In this document: one piece after another, positions 15,505 through 21,095 of the stretch
Position numbering within the stretch: the stretch's first letter is position 1
Layout of the letters: each line of letters opens with the position of its first letter
From: a virus
Direction: 5' to 3' (one strand)
Virus record (IMG/VR): IMGVR_UViG_3300008107_000991
Coordinates: 1-21,095 of that record
Length of the DNA: 21,095 nucleotides
Position numbers and translations under genes: made by a program
Notes under the pieces: generated by a model
Told to the model about the DNA's origin: nothing
Databases searched by the model: none
Seen by the model: the letters and a program-made list of their open reading frames with translations, nothing else

Positions 15505-16712
15505 GCAAGAACACTCACCTCGAACACTTAGAAGACAGCATCTTGTTTGATGGCAAAGAAGGCGCTAATGATGCGTTTGCTTTTCTTGATGCTCTTACTA
15601 AAACTTTTAGCGGAACTCAAACCAGCAACTTTAAAATCACTACTAAGTGGGATGGTGCTCCTGCTGTAATTTGTGGTGAAGATCCAGAGAACGGTCAGTT
15701 TTTTGTTGGAACTAAATCTGTTTTTAATAAGACTGAACCCAAGATTAACTACACTGATTATCATATTGAAGCAAACCATGGCAACTCTTCTGGTCTGGTA
15801 GAGAAACTTAAAGTAGCACTGGAACATTTTCCTAAGCTGGGAATCAAAGGAATCATTCAGGGAGACTTGTTGTTTACCGATGATGCTAAAGAAGAGAAGA
15901 TTGATGGTGTAGATTATCTCACGTTTACTCCTAACACTATCACCTATGCTATTCCGAAAGGAACTGACGCATACAAAAAAGCAAAGCGAGCCAAGATTGG
16001 TGTAGTGTTTCACACTCGCTACGTTGGTTCTAGCATTGCAACTTCTAACGCTACGTTCGGTGTTGACATCAGTAAGTTTAATAATACTAATGATGTCTTT
16101 GTAATCAGTGCTGAGGTAGATACTCTTGGTAGTAATATGATTCTTAATGCAACCGAGAAGAGAAATCTTAATAACATGAAGAGAACTGCTCCCGCTGCTC
16201 TTCGTAATGCTGGTGCGTTCTTGGATGAGATTTCGCAACAGATTAACTCCAAAGATAATTTTAGTGTTGGAACTCGTCTTAAAACTTACTTCAACACTTA
16301 TGTAAGAGAAGGTAAGCGTATCAGTAATGTTAATCGTTTTATCGATGACTTCAAGAATGCTTATCATGAAACCATGATGAAGGAAGTTAACAAAGTGAAG
16401 CAGGAGAAGACCAAGGCTGCTAAACTGAAGAAACTCTATGATGGTATCGAGTTTGTGGATTCCAACATCGCTGGATTCAAAGCAACGATTACTCTCTATG
16501 TTATTCTTCAGAATGCTAAAAATATGTTTGTGAAGAAACTGGAATCTGCTGATAGCACTCGCACGTTTCTTCGCACTGATGATGGATTCCGTGTTACTGC
16601 CCCTGAAGGATTTGTTGCTATTAAAGATGGAAATGCTACCAAGCTTGTTGATCGTCTTGAGTTTAGTTTGGCAAACTTTACTCTCGCAAAGAACTGGGTA
16701 AAGGGAAACTAA
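15501..16712 (+). CDS. Ligase-like covalent nucleotidyltransferase candidate
   Basis: This 403-residue protein resembles a family seen in marine T4-like phages (I believe DUF6267, from memory). Several segments fit the nucleic-acid ligase superfamily: K49-x-D51-G52 in TTKWDGAPAV (motif I, lysine nucleotidylated), FFVGTKS, GIIQGDLLF near 117-125 (motif III-like), and close to the C-terminus PEGFVAI (E369) and TKLVDR (K381), matching motifs IV and V in order. A roughly 150-residue helical, Lys-rich insert separates III from IV, unlike compact ligases. It could seal DNA or RNA or be a nucleotidylated structural protein. It overlaps the preceding nuclease-like gene by ATGA and is followed 12 nt later by a nucleotidylyltransferase. 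Confidence 0.8.
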   Translation: MSKNTHLEHLEDSILFDGKEGANDAFAFLDALTKTFSGTQTSNFKITTKWDGAPAVICGEDPENGQFFVGTKSVFNKTEPKINYTDYHIEANHGNSSGLVEKLKVALEHFPKLGIKGIIQGDLLFTDDAKEEKIDGVDYLTFTPNTITYAIPKGTDAYKKAKRAKIGVVFHTRYVGSSIATSNATFGVDISKFNNTNDVFVISAEVDTLGSNMILNATEKRNLNNMKRTAPAALRNAGAFLDEISQQINSKDNFSVGTRLKTYFNTYVREGKRISNVNRFIDDFKNAYHETMMKEVNKVKQEKTKAAKLKKLYDGIEFVDSNIAGFKATITLYVILQNAKNMFVKKLESADSTRTFLRTDDGFRVTAPEGFVAIKDGNATKLVDRLEFSLANFTLAKNWVKGN

Positions 16713-16715
16713 ATA
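16709..16715 (+). promoter_or_regulatory. Possible late promoter CTAAATA
   Basis: The motif includes the TAA stop of the ligase-like gene and lies 9 nt before the ATG at 16725, so a transcript would have almost no leader. It may be a chance match produced by the stop codon. Confidence 0.35.
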
Positions 16716-16724
16716 CTAATAAAA

Positions 16725-17279
16725 ATGTTTAAGAGAGTAGTCATTACTTTCGGTCGCTTCAATCCTCCTACCATTGGTCATGAAAAACTCATTGATGCTG
16801 TAGCAAGAATTGCTGGAACCGATGACTATAAAATCTATACCAGTCATACCAAAGACAAGAAGAAGAATCCTCTATCTTCCGAACAGAAAGTAGGATACAT
16901 GAAAAAGATGTTTCCGAAACATAAAAATAATATTATGCTTGATACTGATCTGAAGACAATCATTAAAGTTCTTCAGAGTTTGCAGGGTGAATATTCGGAT
17001 CTTACTCTTGTAGTTGGCAGTGATCGTGTGCAGGAAATGGATACTTTGATCCAACGTTATAATGGAACAGAGTATACATTTAGAACTCTTGAAACAAAAT
17101 CTGCTGGCGAAAGAGATCCTGATGCTGACGGAGCAACTGGAATGTCTGCTAGTAAAATGAGAGAAGCAGCAACTAATGCAAACGTTGCTGAGTTTCGTAA
17201 AGGTATACCATCTACTTTAGACGATAAAGAAATGATGAAATTAATGACAGACGTTAGAGAAGGGTTGGGTATTAAATGA
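16725..17279 (+). CDS. HxGH-type nucleotidylyltransferase (NMNAT/cytidylyltransferase-like)
   Basis: This 184-residue protein has the nucleotidylyltransferase fold signatures: GRFNPPTIGHEKLI at 10-23 (TxGH version of HxGH, T16-I-G-H19), VVGSDR at 96-101, and GMSASKMREA at 139-148 (the ISSTxxR-like nucleotide-binding motif). The family includes NMN adenylyltransferases (NAD synthesis), pantetheine-phosphate adenylyltransferases and CTP-glycerol-phosphate cytidylyltransferases; the Asn-Pro-Pro after GRF leans towards the NMNAT/NadM side, but the substrate cannot be decided. It follows the ligase-like gene and overlaps the next small gene by ATGA. Confidence 0.88.
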   Translation: MFKRVVITFGRFNPPTIGHEKLIDAVARIAGTDDYKIYTSHTKDKKKNPLSSEQKVGYMKKMFPKHKNNIMLDTDLKTIIKVLQSLQGEYSDLTLVVGSDRVQEMDTLIQRYNGTEYTFRTLETKSAGERDPDADGATGMSASKMREAATNANVAEFRKGIPSTLDDKEMMKLMTDVREGLGIK

Positions 17280-17563
17280 AATCACTTAAAGAACTGTTAG
17301 CACAATCAAAACAAAAATCTTATATGCTTGGCAATGTATTTGCTGAGGGTGATTGGATTCAAAATTCTAATGGTGAAGCGGGAAGAATTCATCGCCGTGG
17401 AGTCAATTATGTTATTGCTGTAACAGAAGAAGGTAAAATGTTTCGTGCTTGGGTGAAAGATATTAAAGAACATTGTGGGTGTGAAGATAAAAATATGACA
17501 GATAAGGAGAAAGTCAAGTCATTTATAAATAAAAATAAACGACAAAAGAACAATGACAATTGA
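17276..17563 (+). CDS. Small KOW/SH3-like protein
   Basis: This 95-residue protein has an SH3/KOW-like core: GDWIQNSNGEAGRIHRRGVN, then YVIAVTEEGKMFRAWVKDIK, and a Lys-rich C-terminal tail. Similar modules appear in small late proteins of marine T4-like phages, sometimes fused to longer virion proteins. It may bind nucleic acid or protein; no catalytic residues are apparent. It is translationally coupled at both ends (ATGA with the upstream gene, 11-nt overlap with the next), and its 3' end contains a full late promoter motif. Confidence 0.75.
   Translation: MKSLKELLAQSKQKSYMLGNVFAEGDWIQNSNGEAGRIHRRGVNYVIAVTEEGKMFRAWVKDIKEHCGCEDKNMTDKEKVKSFINKNKRQKNNDN
17524..17531 (+). promoter_or_regulatory. 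T4-type late promoter TATAAATA
   Basis: An exact TATAAATA lies 21 nt before the ATG at 17553 and inside the 3' end of the preceding gene. It matches the consensus recognised by the gp55 sigma factor in T4. Confidence 0.65.
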
Positions 17564-18278
17564 CGAGTTTTCAAAAAGTCTAATTCAAGCGGCAGTTGCT
17601 GAGTTAGATGAAGCATGGGAAAAGCCTGAGAAAGAAGAGAAGGGAGAGAAAAAGCATACTGAAGGCAAGGATGAAGAGAAAAAAGAATTAAAAAAAGAAG
17701 CAAGAGACATGCCTGGCAATCAAGAGAAGATTGATGCCAATAAGAATGGTAAAGTAGATGCTCATGATTTTGCACTTCTTCGTGCTAGAAAGGGCAAGAA
17801 GTCAGTTAAGGAAATGTGGGAGAAGGCAGCAGAGGTTCAGGAAGGTTGGGCTAAAAAAAAAGCCGTAGATGAGGGCAAGAAAGTAGAAATCGAAATCATG
17901 CCTCAGGTTGATACTCCTAACGATCCAGAACCACCTACAGGAAAGAAAGCAAAGAAAGAAGTTAAGAAAGAAGAGTTTGCTGCTGAAGGTAAGAACAAGG
18001 AAGGTAAGGAGCAAGGTGCTGACGGCAAAGCTTGCTGGAAAGGATATAAGTATGCTGGCACAGAGAATGGTAAAGACAAGTGTGTGAAGGCAGGATATGA
18101 AATGGAAGGTGGCGAAGAACTTCAAGAGAAGCGTCTTTCTGCTAAAGAAAAAGCAAAGAAAGAAAAGTTTGTTAAGGGCATGAAGAAGAAGTTCAGTTCT
18201 TTCAAGTCTAAGTATGGTGCTAAAGCAAAAGATGTGATGTATGGAACTGCCACCTCGATGGCAAAGAAAGCAGCCTAA
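17553..18278 (+). CDS. Lys/Glu-rich late protein with EF-hand-like loop
   Basis: This 241-residue, highly charged protein contains a canonical 12-residue calcium-loop pattern at 61-72 (D61, N63, N65-G66, V68, D69, D72) within KIDANKNGKVDAHDF, dockerin- or EF-hand-like. Later a KACWKGYKYAGTENGKDKC segment has C161 and C177, a motif I associate with virion proteins of cyanomyoviruses. The rest is Lys/Glu-rich and probably disordered or helical, with a basic C-terminal tail. It is likely a head-related or DNA-packaged structural protein; this is inferred from composition, the late promoter and position. Confidence 0.78.
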   Translation: MTIDEFSKSLIQAAVAELDEAWEKPEKEEKGEKKHTEGKDEEKKELKKEARDMPGNQEKIDANKNGKVDAHDFALLRARKGKKSVKEMWEKAAEVQEGWAKKKAVDEGKKVEIEIMPQVDTPNDPEPPTGKKAKKEVKKEEFAAEGKNKEGKEQGADGKACWKGYKYAGTENGKDKCVKAGYEMEGGEELQEKRLSAKEKAKKEKFVKGMKKKFSSFKSKYGAKAKDVMYGTATSMAKKAA

Positions 18279-18281
18279 ATA
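18275..18281 (+). promoter_or_regulatory. Possible late promoter CTAAATA
   Basis: The motif contains the TAA stop of the preceding gene and lies 27 nt before the ATG at 18309, a reasonable distance for a late start followed by the GGAGG ribosome binding site at 18299-18303. Confidence 0.5.
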
Positions 18282-18308
18282 AGCCGTCATCCATTCTCGG
18301 AGGTCATC

Positions 18309-18482
18309 ATGGGCGCAGTAGTAGCAGTAGTCAAACCACTACTTATTTCGATTGCGACTCACCCAGCGGTCAAGAATCTTGTTATTGAACTTCTAACAAA
18401 GTATGTGAAGTCAACAGATAATAGCATTGATGATGTCGTTCTTGAGTTGGTTAAAGATAAACTCTTTACACCACAAGCATGA
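18309..18482 (+). CDS. Small hypothetical protein (57 aa)
   Basis: This short ORF has a strong ribosome binding site (GGAGG) just before its ATG, so it is probably translated. The protein begins MGAVVAVVKPLLISIATHPA, moderately hydrophobic and perhaps membrane-associated, followed by an amphipathic helical part ending in KDKLFTPQA. Its stop overlaps the start of the next small ORF (ATGA), a sign of coupled translation. I do not recognise a family. It fills the gap between the EF-hand protein and the Ig-like virion protein. Confidence 0.72.
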   Translation: MGAVVAVVKPLLISIATHPAVKNLVIELLTKYVKSTDNSIDDVVLELVKDKLFTPQA

Positions 18483-18643
18483 TTACTTGTTTTCTGACGA
18501 ACTGGGGTGTCACAATAGTTCTTGGTTTTCTTTTATCATTATCTGAATGGTTATCAAAAACAAAAAGAACTGAAGCAAATGGTATCTTAGATTTCATTCA
18601 ATTGTTTCTAAGAACCGTATTACGCAAGGGAGACCAGAAGTAA
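18479..18643 (+). CDS. Small membrane protein (54 aa)
   Basis: Starting on the stop of the previous small ORF (ATGA), this 54-residue protein has one clear hydrophobic segment (about residues 9-25, WGVTIVLGFLLSLSEWL) followed by a Lys/Arg-rich stretch and an amphipathic helix ending in RKGDQK. Single-spanning late proteins of this size can be holin-like or virion-assembly factors; nothing here decides between them. Its last codons form part of the intrinsic terminator that follows. Confidence 0.72.
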   Translation: MITCFLTNWGVTIVLGFLLSLSEWLSKTKRTEANGILDFIQLFLRTVLRKGDQK

Positions 18644-18657
18644 GGTCTCCTTTTTTT
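18629..18657 (+). terminator. Intrinsic terminator before the Ig-like protein gene
   Basis: GGAGACC (18629-18635) pairs perfectly with GGTCTCC (18644-18650) around an 8-nt loop that contains the TAA stop of the small membrane protein, followed by seven T (18651-18657). Confidence 0.9.
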
Positions 18658-18664
18658 ATAAATA
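18657..18664 (+). promoter_or_regulatory. T4-type late promoter TATAAATA
   Basis: An exact TATAAATA begins on the last T of the terminator's T-tract and lies 35 nt before the ATG at 18700, which has an upstream GAGG ribosome binding site (18690-18693). It is the clearest late promoter in the window. Confidence 0.8.
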
Positions 18665-18699
18665 CTTTTTAGAATACGAATATTTTATAGAGGAAACCG

Positions 18700-19569
18700 A
18701 TGGCAATTTTCGGAACAATCGACGCTAAAGCGTTGGCAACAAATGTAAGTGTTACCAACGGTAGCACAACTGTTACTACAACTGGTGACTTCACCAACAG
18801 AGCAACTGCTGACTTTGTTCAGAACGGTGATGTTCTTTCATTAGGTGGTGTTCAGTATACTGTTGAGTCGGTAGTTTCAGCAACATCACTCAAACTCAGA
18901 ACAGCATATGCAGGTTCAACAGGAACTGTTCTTGCTGCTAATGCTATTCGCAGAACTGCACCAAAAGAAGTTGCAACTCTTCTCCTTGATGAGAATGGTC
19001 AACTAGCACACTTCCCAACGGGAACAAGTCTCATCTTCATCGATGACACTGAAGCTGCTCTAGATGAGAACAAGGTTCGTGGTCTCAAGTGGCCAGGTTG
19101 GTGGGCATATAGAACCTATACTGATGGTGATGGCAATACTCGCCATAAGGCAGAGTGCCTAGCATTCGCTAATCAGACTGCCGCTAACGCTGGTGACTAT
19201 GGCACCGCTCAGGGTGGAACAGAAGATAATCCTGCTGCTGATGTAGTATCTGCAGTTACTATCACTGGTCAACCTGCTGCTGTAACTGGTGCTGCTACTC
19301 CTTACACTGGAACATTCACAGTTACAACTTCGACAACTGGCACACCTGGAACTCTTCTATATCAGTGGCAGTATCAAACTGCTACGCAGACAACCAAGTG
19401 GACTAATGTTACCAACACTGGTGTATACACTGGTGCTACAACTGATACTCTCACACTTACTGCTGCTGCTAAGGCAACCTATGATGGTTATAAGTATCGC
19501 GTGAAGATTACATCTGCTGGTGGAACTGAGGAAGTCATTTCCAACTCTGCTTCTATTACCTATGCATGA
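18700..19569 (+). CDS. Putative virion protein with C-terminal Ig-like domain
   Basis: This 289-residue, Thr/Ala/Gly-rich protein has few charges, as in phage surface proteins. The first 80 residues are beta-rich (VQNGDVLSLGGVQYTV then a TSLKLRTAYAG strand), a central part contains WPGWWAYRTYTDGDG, and about 185-289 forms an Ig-like domain with LLYQWQYQ, TDTLTLTAA, YDGYKYRVKITSAGG and SNSASITY. Ig-like domains decorate capsids, tails and fibres and may bind cell-surface carbohydrates. It has its own strong late promoter and a terminator just upstream, suggesting high late expression. Its exact place in the particle cannot be read. Confidence 0.85.
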   Translation: MAIFGTIDAKALATNVSVTNGSTTVTTTGDFTNRATADFVQNGDVLSLGGVQYTVESVVSATSLKLRTAYAGSTGTVLAANAIRRTAPKEVATLLLDENGQLAHFPTGTSLIFIDDTEAALDENKVRGLKWPGWWAYRTYTDGDGNTRHKAECLAFANQTAANAGDYGTAQGGTEDNPAADVVSAVTITGQPAAVTGAATPYTGTFTVTTSTTGTPGTLLYQWQYQTATQTTKWTNVTNTGVYTGATTDTLTLTAAAKATYDGYKYRVKITSAGGTEEVISNSASITYA

Positions 19570-19575
19570 TGATGT

Positions 19576-19935
19576 ATGATTTTTAATGAGTTGACACCAG
19601 ACAACTGGTTGTTGTTTGCAATCAAAAACTACAACAACCCGTTGTCTGTTACATATGATGACTTTGAAGAAGACCTTCAAAAGTTCAAATATATTAAAAG
19701 ATTATTGAGACGCTATGATACTACTGGTGAGTTGAAACATCATTTGATTCTCAATCATATCATAACACTATATAATGTATTCAATGACGCAGCAACGCTG
19801 CTTCTATTCTATAAAATAGAATCGCAATACTGGTCAATCTTAAAAGCATACATGTTGTTTTTAGATAGATTGCCAGAGAATGTAGATACAACAGATGTAG
19901 ACGAACAATGTCTGAAACTTCTAAAACTACTGTGA
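19576..19935 (+). CDS. Conserved small T4-like marine phage protein
   Basis: This 119-residue, mostly helical protein begins MIFNELTPDNWLLFAIKNYN and contains KFKYIKRLLRRYDTTGELKH and ILNHIITLYNVFNDAATLLL, then KIESQYWSILKAYMLFLDRL. I recognise the pattern as a small conserved protein of marine T4-like phages with no assigned function. It starts 6 nt after the Ig-like gene and its last 28 nt overlap the next gene, so it belongs to the same late transcript. No membrane segment or catalytic motif is obvious. Confidence 0.85.
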   Translation: MIFNELTPDNWLLFAIKNYNNPLSVTYDDFEEDLQKFKYIKRLLRRYDTTGELKHHLILNHIITLYNVFNDAATLLLFYKIESQYWSILKAYMLFLDRLPENVDTTDVDEQCLKLLKLL

Positions 19936-20654
19936 ATGAAATGATGGCAGGTGATGGATCGTCACTAGCACTTCCTCCTGCCTTTGTCTTTGTTAACACA
20001 GCAAAGAAAAAGAAAAACTTGAAAAAGACCAAAGATGAAAAGATTGATGGTCGCAAGAAGAGTGCTAAAAAACTAATCCAACGTGTAATGTCTAGGAGGA
20101 AAACTAAAATGTCTGAAGAGAATATGGAAAATATTTCGGAGGCAACATCCGAAACTGAAAAGGCGCAGAAGCAAATTAAAGCTTCTAAGCAGATGAGAGC
20201 GAAGAGAGAACTTCAATCAAAGCGCACTGCTGCTAAGCAACAAGCACAAGATAAGTCGGATGAAATGAATACTTTGCTTCGTGCTCGCATGGCAGATTTT
20301 AAAAAGAAGTCAGCACAGAAGCAACAGAAAGCTTCAAAACAAATTATGAAAAAAGAGGAAGTGGAAATGATTTCTCAACCAAGAACTGGTTCAGCAGGTG
20401 GTGTAGATGTATTTACCACTGCTCTTAAAGTTGCTGAAGAAGGAACTGGATGGGGTAGAGATCCTGAAACATCATTTGCAAATCTTGTATTCAATGATGG
20501 CACTTCTGGTAGAATCGGTGTCTTTGATGCAAAGAGAATCCTTGCTGCATACGAAAGTCTATCACCAGAGAACAGAGATAAGTTCCGTGTCATGCTAAAC
20601 ATGAGTGCTTCATCTTATCAGAAAGCACTTGACTTTGCTGTAAGAAACGTCTGA
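19908..20654 (+). CDS. Lys-rich late phage protein with possible internal start
   Basis: This 248-residue protein begins MSETSKTTVNEMMAGDGSSL with a hydrophobic ALPPAFVFVN patch, then a basic segment (30-67), a long Lys/Gln/Ala-rich coiled-coil-like region (about 75-150), and a compact C-terminal domain (FANLVFNDGTSGRIGVFDAK to the end). A strong AGGAGG at 20094-20099 lies 9 nt before an in-frame ATG at 20109 (M68), so a 181-residue product may also be made. The function is not recognised; composition and position suggest a structural or assembly role. The start lies in the end of the previous gene. Confidence 0.82.
   Translation: MSETSKTTVNEMMAGDGSSLALPPAFVFVNTAKKKKNLKKTKDEKIDGRKKSAKKLIQRVMSRRKTKMSEENMENISEATSETEKAQKQIKASKQMRAKRELQSKRTAAKQQAQDKSDEMNTLLRARMADFKKKSAQKQQKASKQIMKKEEVEMISQPRTGSAGGVDVFTTALKVAEEGTGWGRDPETSFANLVFNDGTSGRIGVFDAKRILAAYESLSPENRDKFRVMLNMSASSYQKALDFAVRNV
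20094..20111 (+). promoter_or_regulatory. Internal ribosome binding site and in-frame ATG
   Basis: A consensus AGGAGG at 20094-20099 with a 9-nt spacer precedes ATG 20109, in frame with the gene that starts at 19908. It is the best Shine-Dalgarno match in this part of the window and better than that of the annotated start. Confidence 0.6.
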
Positions 20655-20665
20655 TAAGGAGTGTC

Positions 20666-21058
20666 ATGCCGTTTGGGAAAGACCTTTCAGTATTAGAAGC
20701 GAAGTTTCAAATATATGAAGATCTCTCCAAAGAGATGCTTGACAAGCTTGAAAGAGCGGTTGATAAGATAAGTGAGAGCAATCAAAATGTTGCTCTCATT
20801 TTAGAACGACATGAAAATAGATTAGATCAAGTAGATAGATCAGAAGCAGCAATCTTGGAACTTATTAAAGGTATCAATGCTAAGCTAGAAAAACTTGAAA
20901 GAAAAGTAGAAGACCTTTCTAAGTTTCGTTGGATTACTATGGGAGTTGCTACTGCTGCTACTGTGGTAATTGGATCAGCGGCATTCTTCGGTAACCTCTT
21001 GACACTAGGAAAAACGGATGCTACTATGGGAGGAGCGACCACACAACTTACAAAATGA
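20666..21058 (+). CDS. Coiled-coil protein with C-terminal membrane segment
   Basis: This 130-residue protein has a long heptad-like helix from about 8 to 85 (VLEAKFQIYEDLSKEMLDKL and GINAKLEKLERKVEDLSKF), then a hydrophobic membrane segment (about 88-112, ITMGVATAATVVIGSAAFFG) and a short Gly/Thr-rich tail. This layout resembles XhlA-like or other tail-anchored phage proteins. It may span the host membrane late in infection or be a virion component; the sequence does not decide. A ribosome binding site (AAGGAG, 20657-20662) precedes the ATG, and the stop overlaps the next start (ATGA). Confidence 0.83.
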   Translation: MPFGKDLSVLEAKFQIYEDLSKEMLDKLERAVDKISESNQNVALILERHENRLDQVDRSEAAILELIKGINAKLEKLERKVEDLSKFRWITMGVATAATVVIGSAAFFGNLLTLGKTDATMGGATTQLTK

Positions 21059-21095
21059 ATTATATTGACACCAAGTATATTGGTTTGGTCTCTTC
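21055..21095 (+). CDS. Start of the next gene (3'-truncated)
   Basis: An ATG overlapping the previous stop (ATGA) opens a frame that reads MNYIDTKYIGLVS to the right edge. The ATGA coupling used throughout this window supports a real gene. Thirteen residues are too few to name it. Confidence 0.6.
   Translation, partial: MNYIDTKYIGLVS

Noticed and set aside
15528-16367. 279-codon open frame on the - strand
   Set aside because: It lies fully antisense to the ligase-like gene, has no recognisable motifs, a Ser/Ile-rich composition typical of an antisense shadow, and no promoter or ribosome binding site.
17802-18290. 162-codon open frame on the - strand, Phe/Leu/Cys-rich
   Set aside because: It is the reverse complement of a Lys/Glu-rich gene, which automatically yields Phe/Leu/Ser runs. 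The apparent membrane character is an artefact.
1-21095. tRNA genes, CRISPR arrays, insertion sequences, integrase and attachment sites
   Set aside because: No cloverleaf, spaced repeats, transposase or recombinase motifs were seen. Intergenic space is too small for most of these.

Overview
The window looks like part of the genome of a T4-like myovirus of marine picocyanobacteria (a cyanomyovirus infecting Synechococcus or Prochlorococcus). The T4 replication core is present in near-canonical order (gp45, gp44, gp62, RegA, gp43, UvsX, gp41). It is combined with genes typical of cyanophages: cobS, a CobT-like VWA protein, hsp20, mazG and a 2OG-Fe(II) oxygenase. All genes lie on the + strand, are tightly packed, and often overlap by ATGA or TGATG. 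I saw no tRNA, CRISPR array, insertion sequence or integrase.

Layout. (1) 1-3844: a 5'-truncated CobT-like protein (HEXXH plus VWA), an AT-rich 2OG-Fe(II) oxygenase, then the AAA+ ATPase CobS behind a near-consensus sigma70 promoter. (2) 3844-7623: a small ORF carrying an intrinsic terminator near its start, then a second near-consensus promoter feeding a DUF3310-like protein, the sliding clamp gp45, clamp loader gp44, a Dam-type methyltransferase inserted before gp62, gp62 and RegA, closed by a terminator. (3) 7624-8208: an hsp20 gene that appears broken by an internal deletion, then a structured, GC-rich intergenic segment with a terminator and an overlapping promoter. (4) 8209-14203: two small proteins that look like tandem paralogues, DNA polymerase gp43, UvsX, helicase gp41 and MazG. 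(5) 14212-end: a late region with T4-type late promoters (TATAAATA or CTAAATA). It holds a candidate PD-(D/E)XK-like protein, a ligase-like nucleotidyltransferase, an HxGH-type nucleotidylyltransferase, a KOW-like small protein, a Lys/Glu-rich EF-hand protein, two unlisted small ORFs (57 and 54 aa, one with a membrane segment), an Ig-like virion protein, three further small phage proteins, and the first codons of another gene at the right edge.

How the genes fit together. Regions 2 and 4 supply a replisome (clamp, loader, polymerase, helicase, recombinase), with RegA as translational repressor and MazG and CobS/CobT as host-metabolism modifiers. Region 5 is probably switched on late by the clamp-dependent late sigma system known from T4. 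The most noteworthy points are the late nuclease-like/ligase-like/nucleotidylyltransferase cassette, the repeated nesting of terminators with promoters, the Dam insertion inside the clamp-loader operon, the broken hsp20, the tandem paralogue pair before gp43, and a candidate short RNA after hsp20. All functional calls come from reading motifs by eye; no database search was run.
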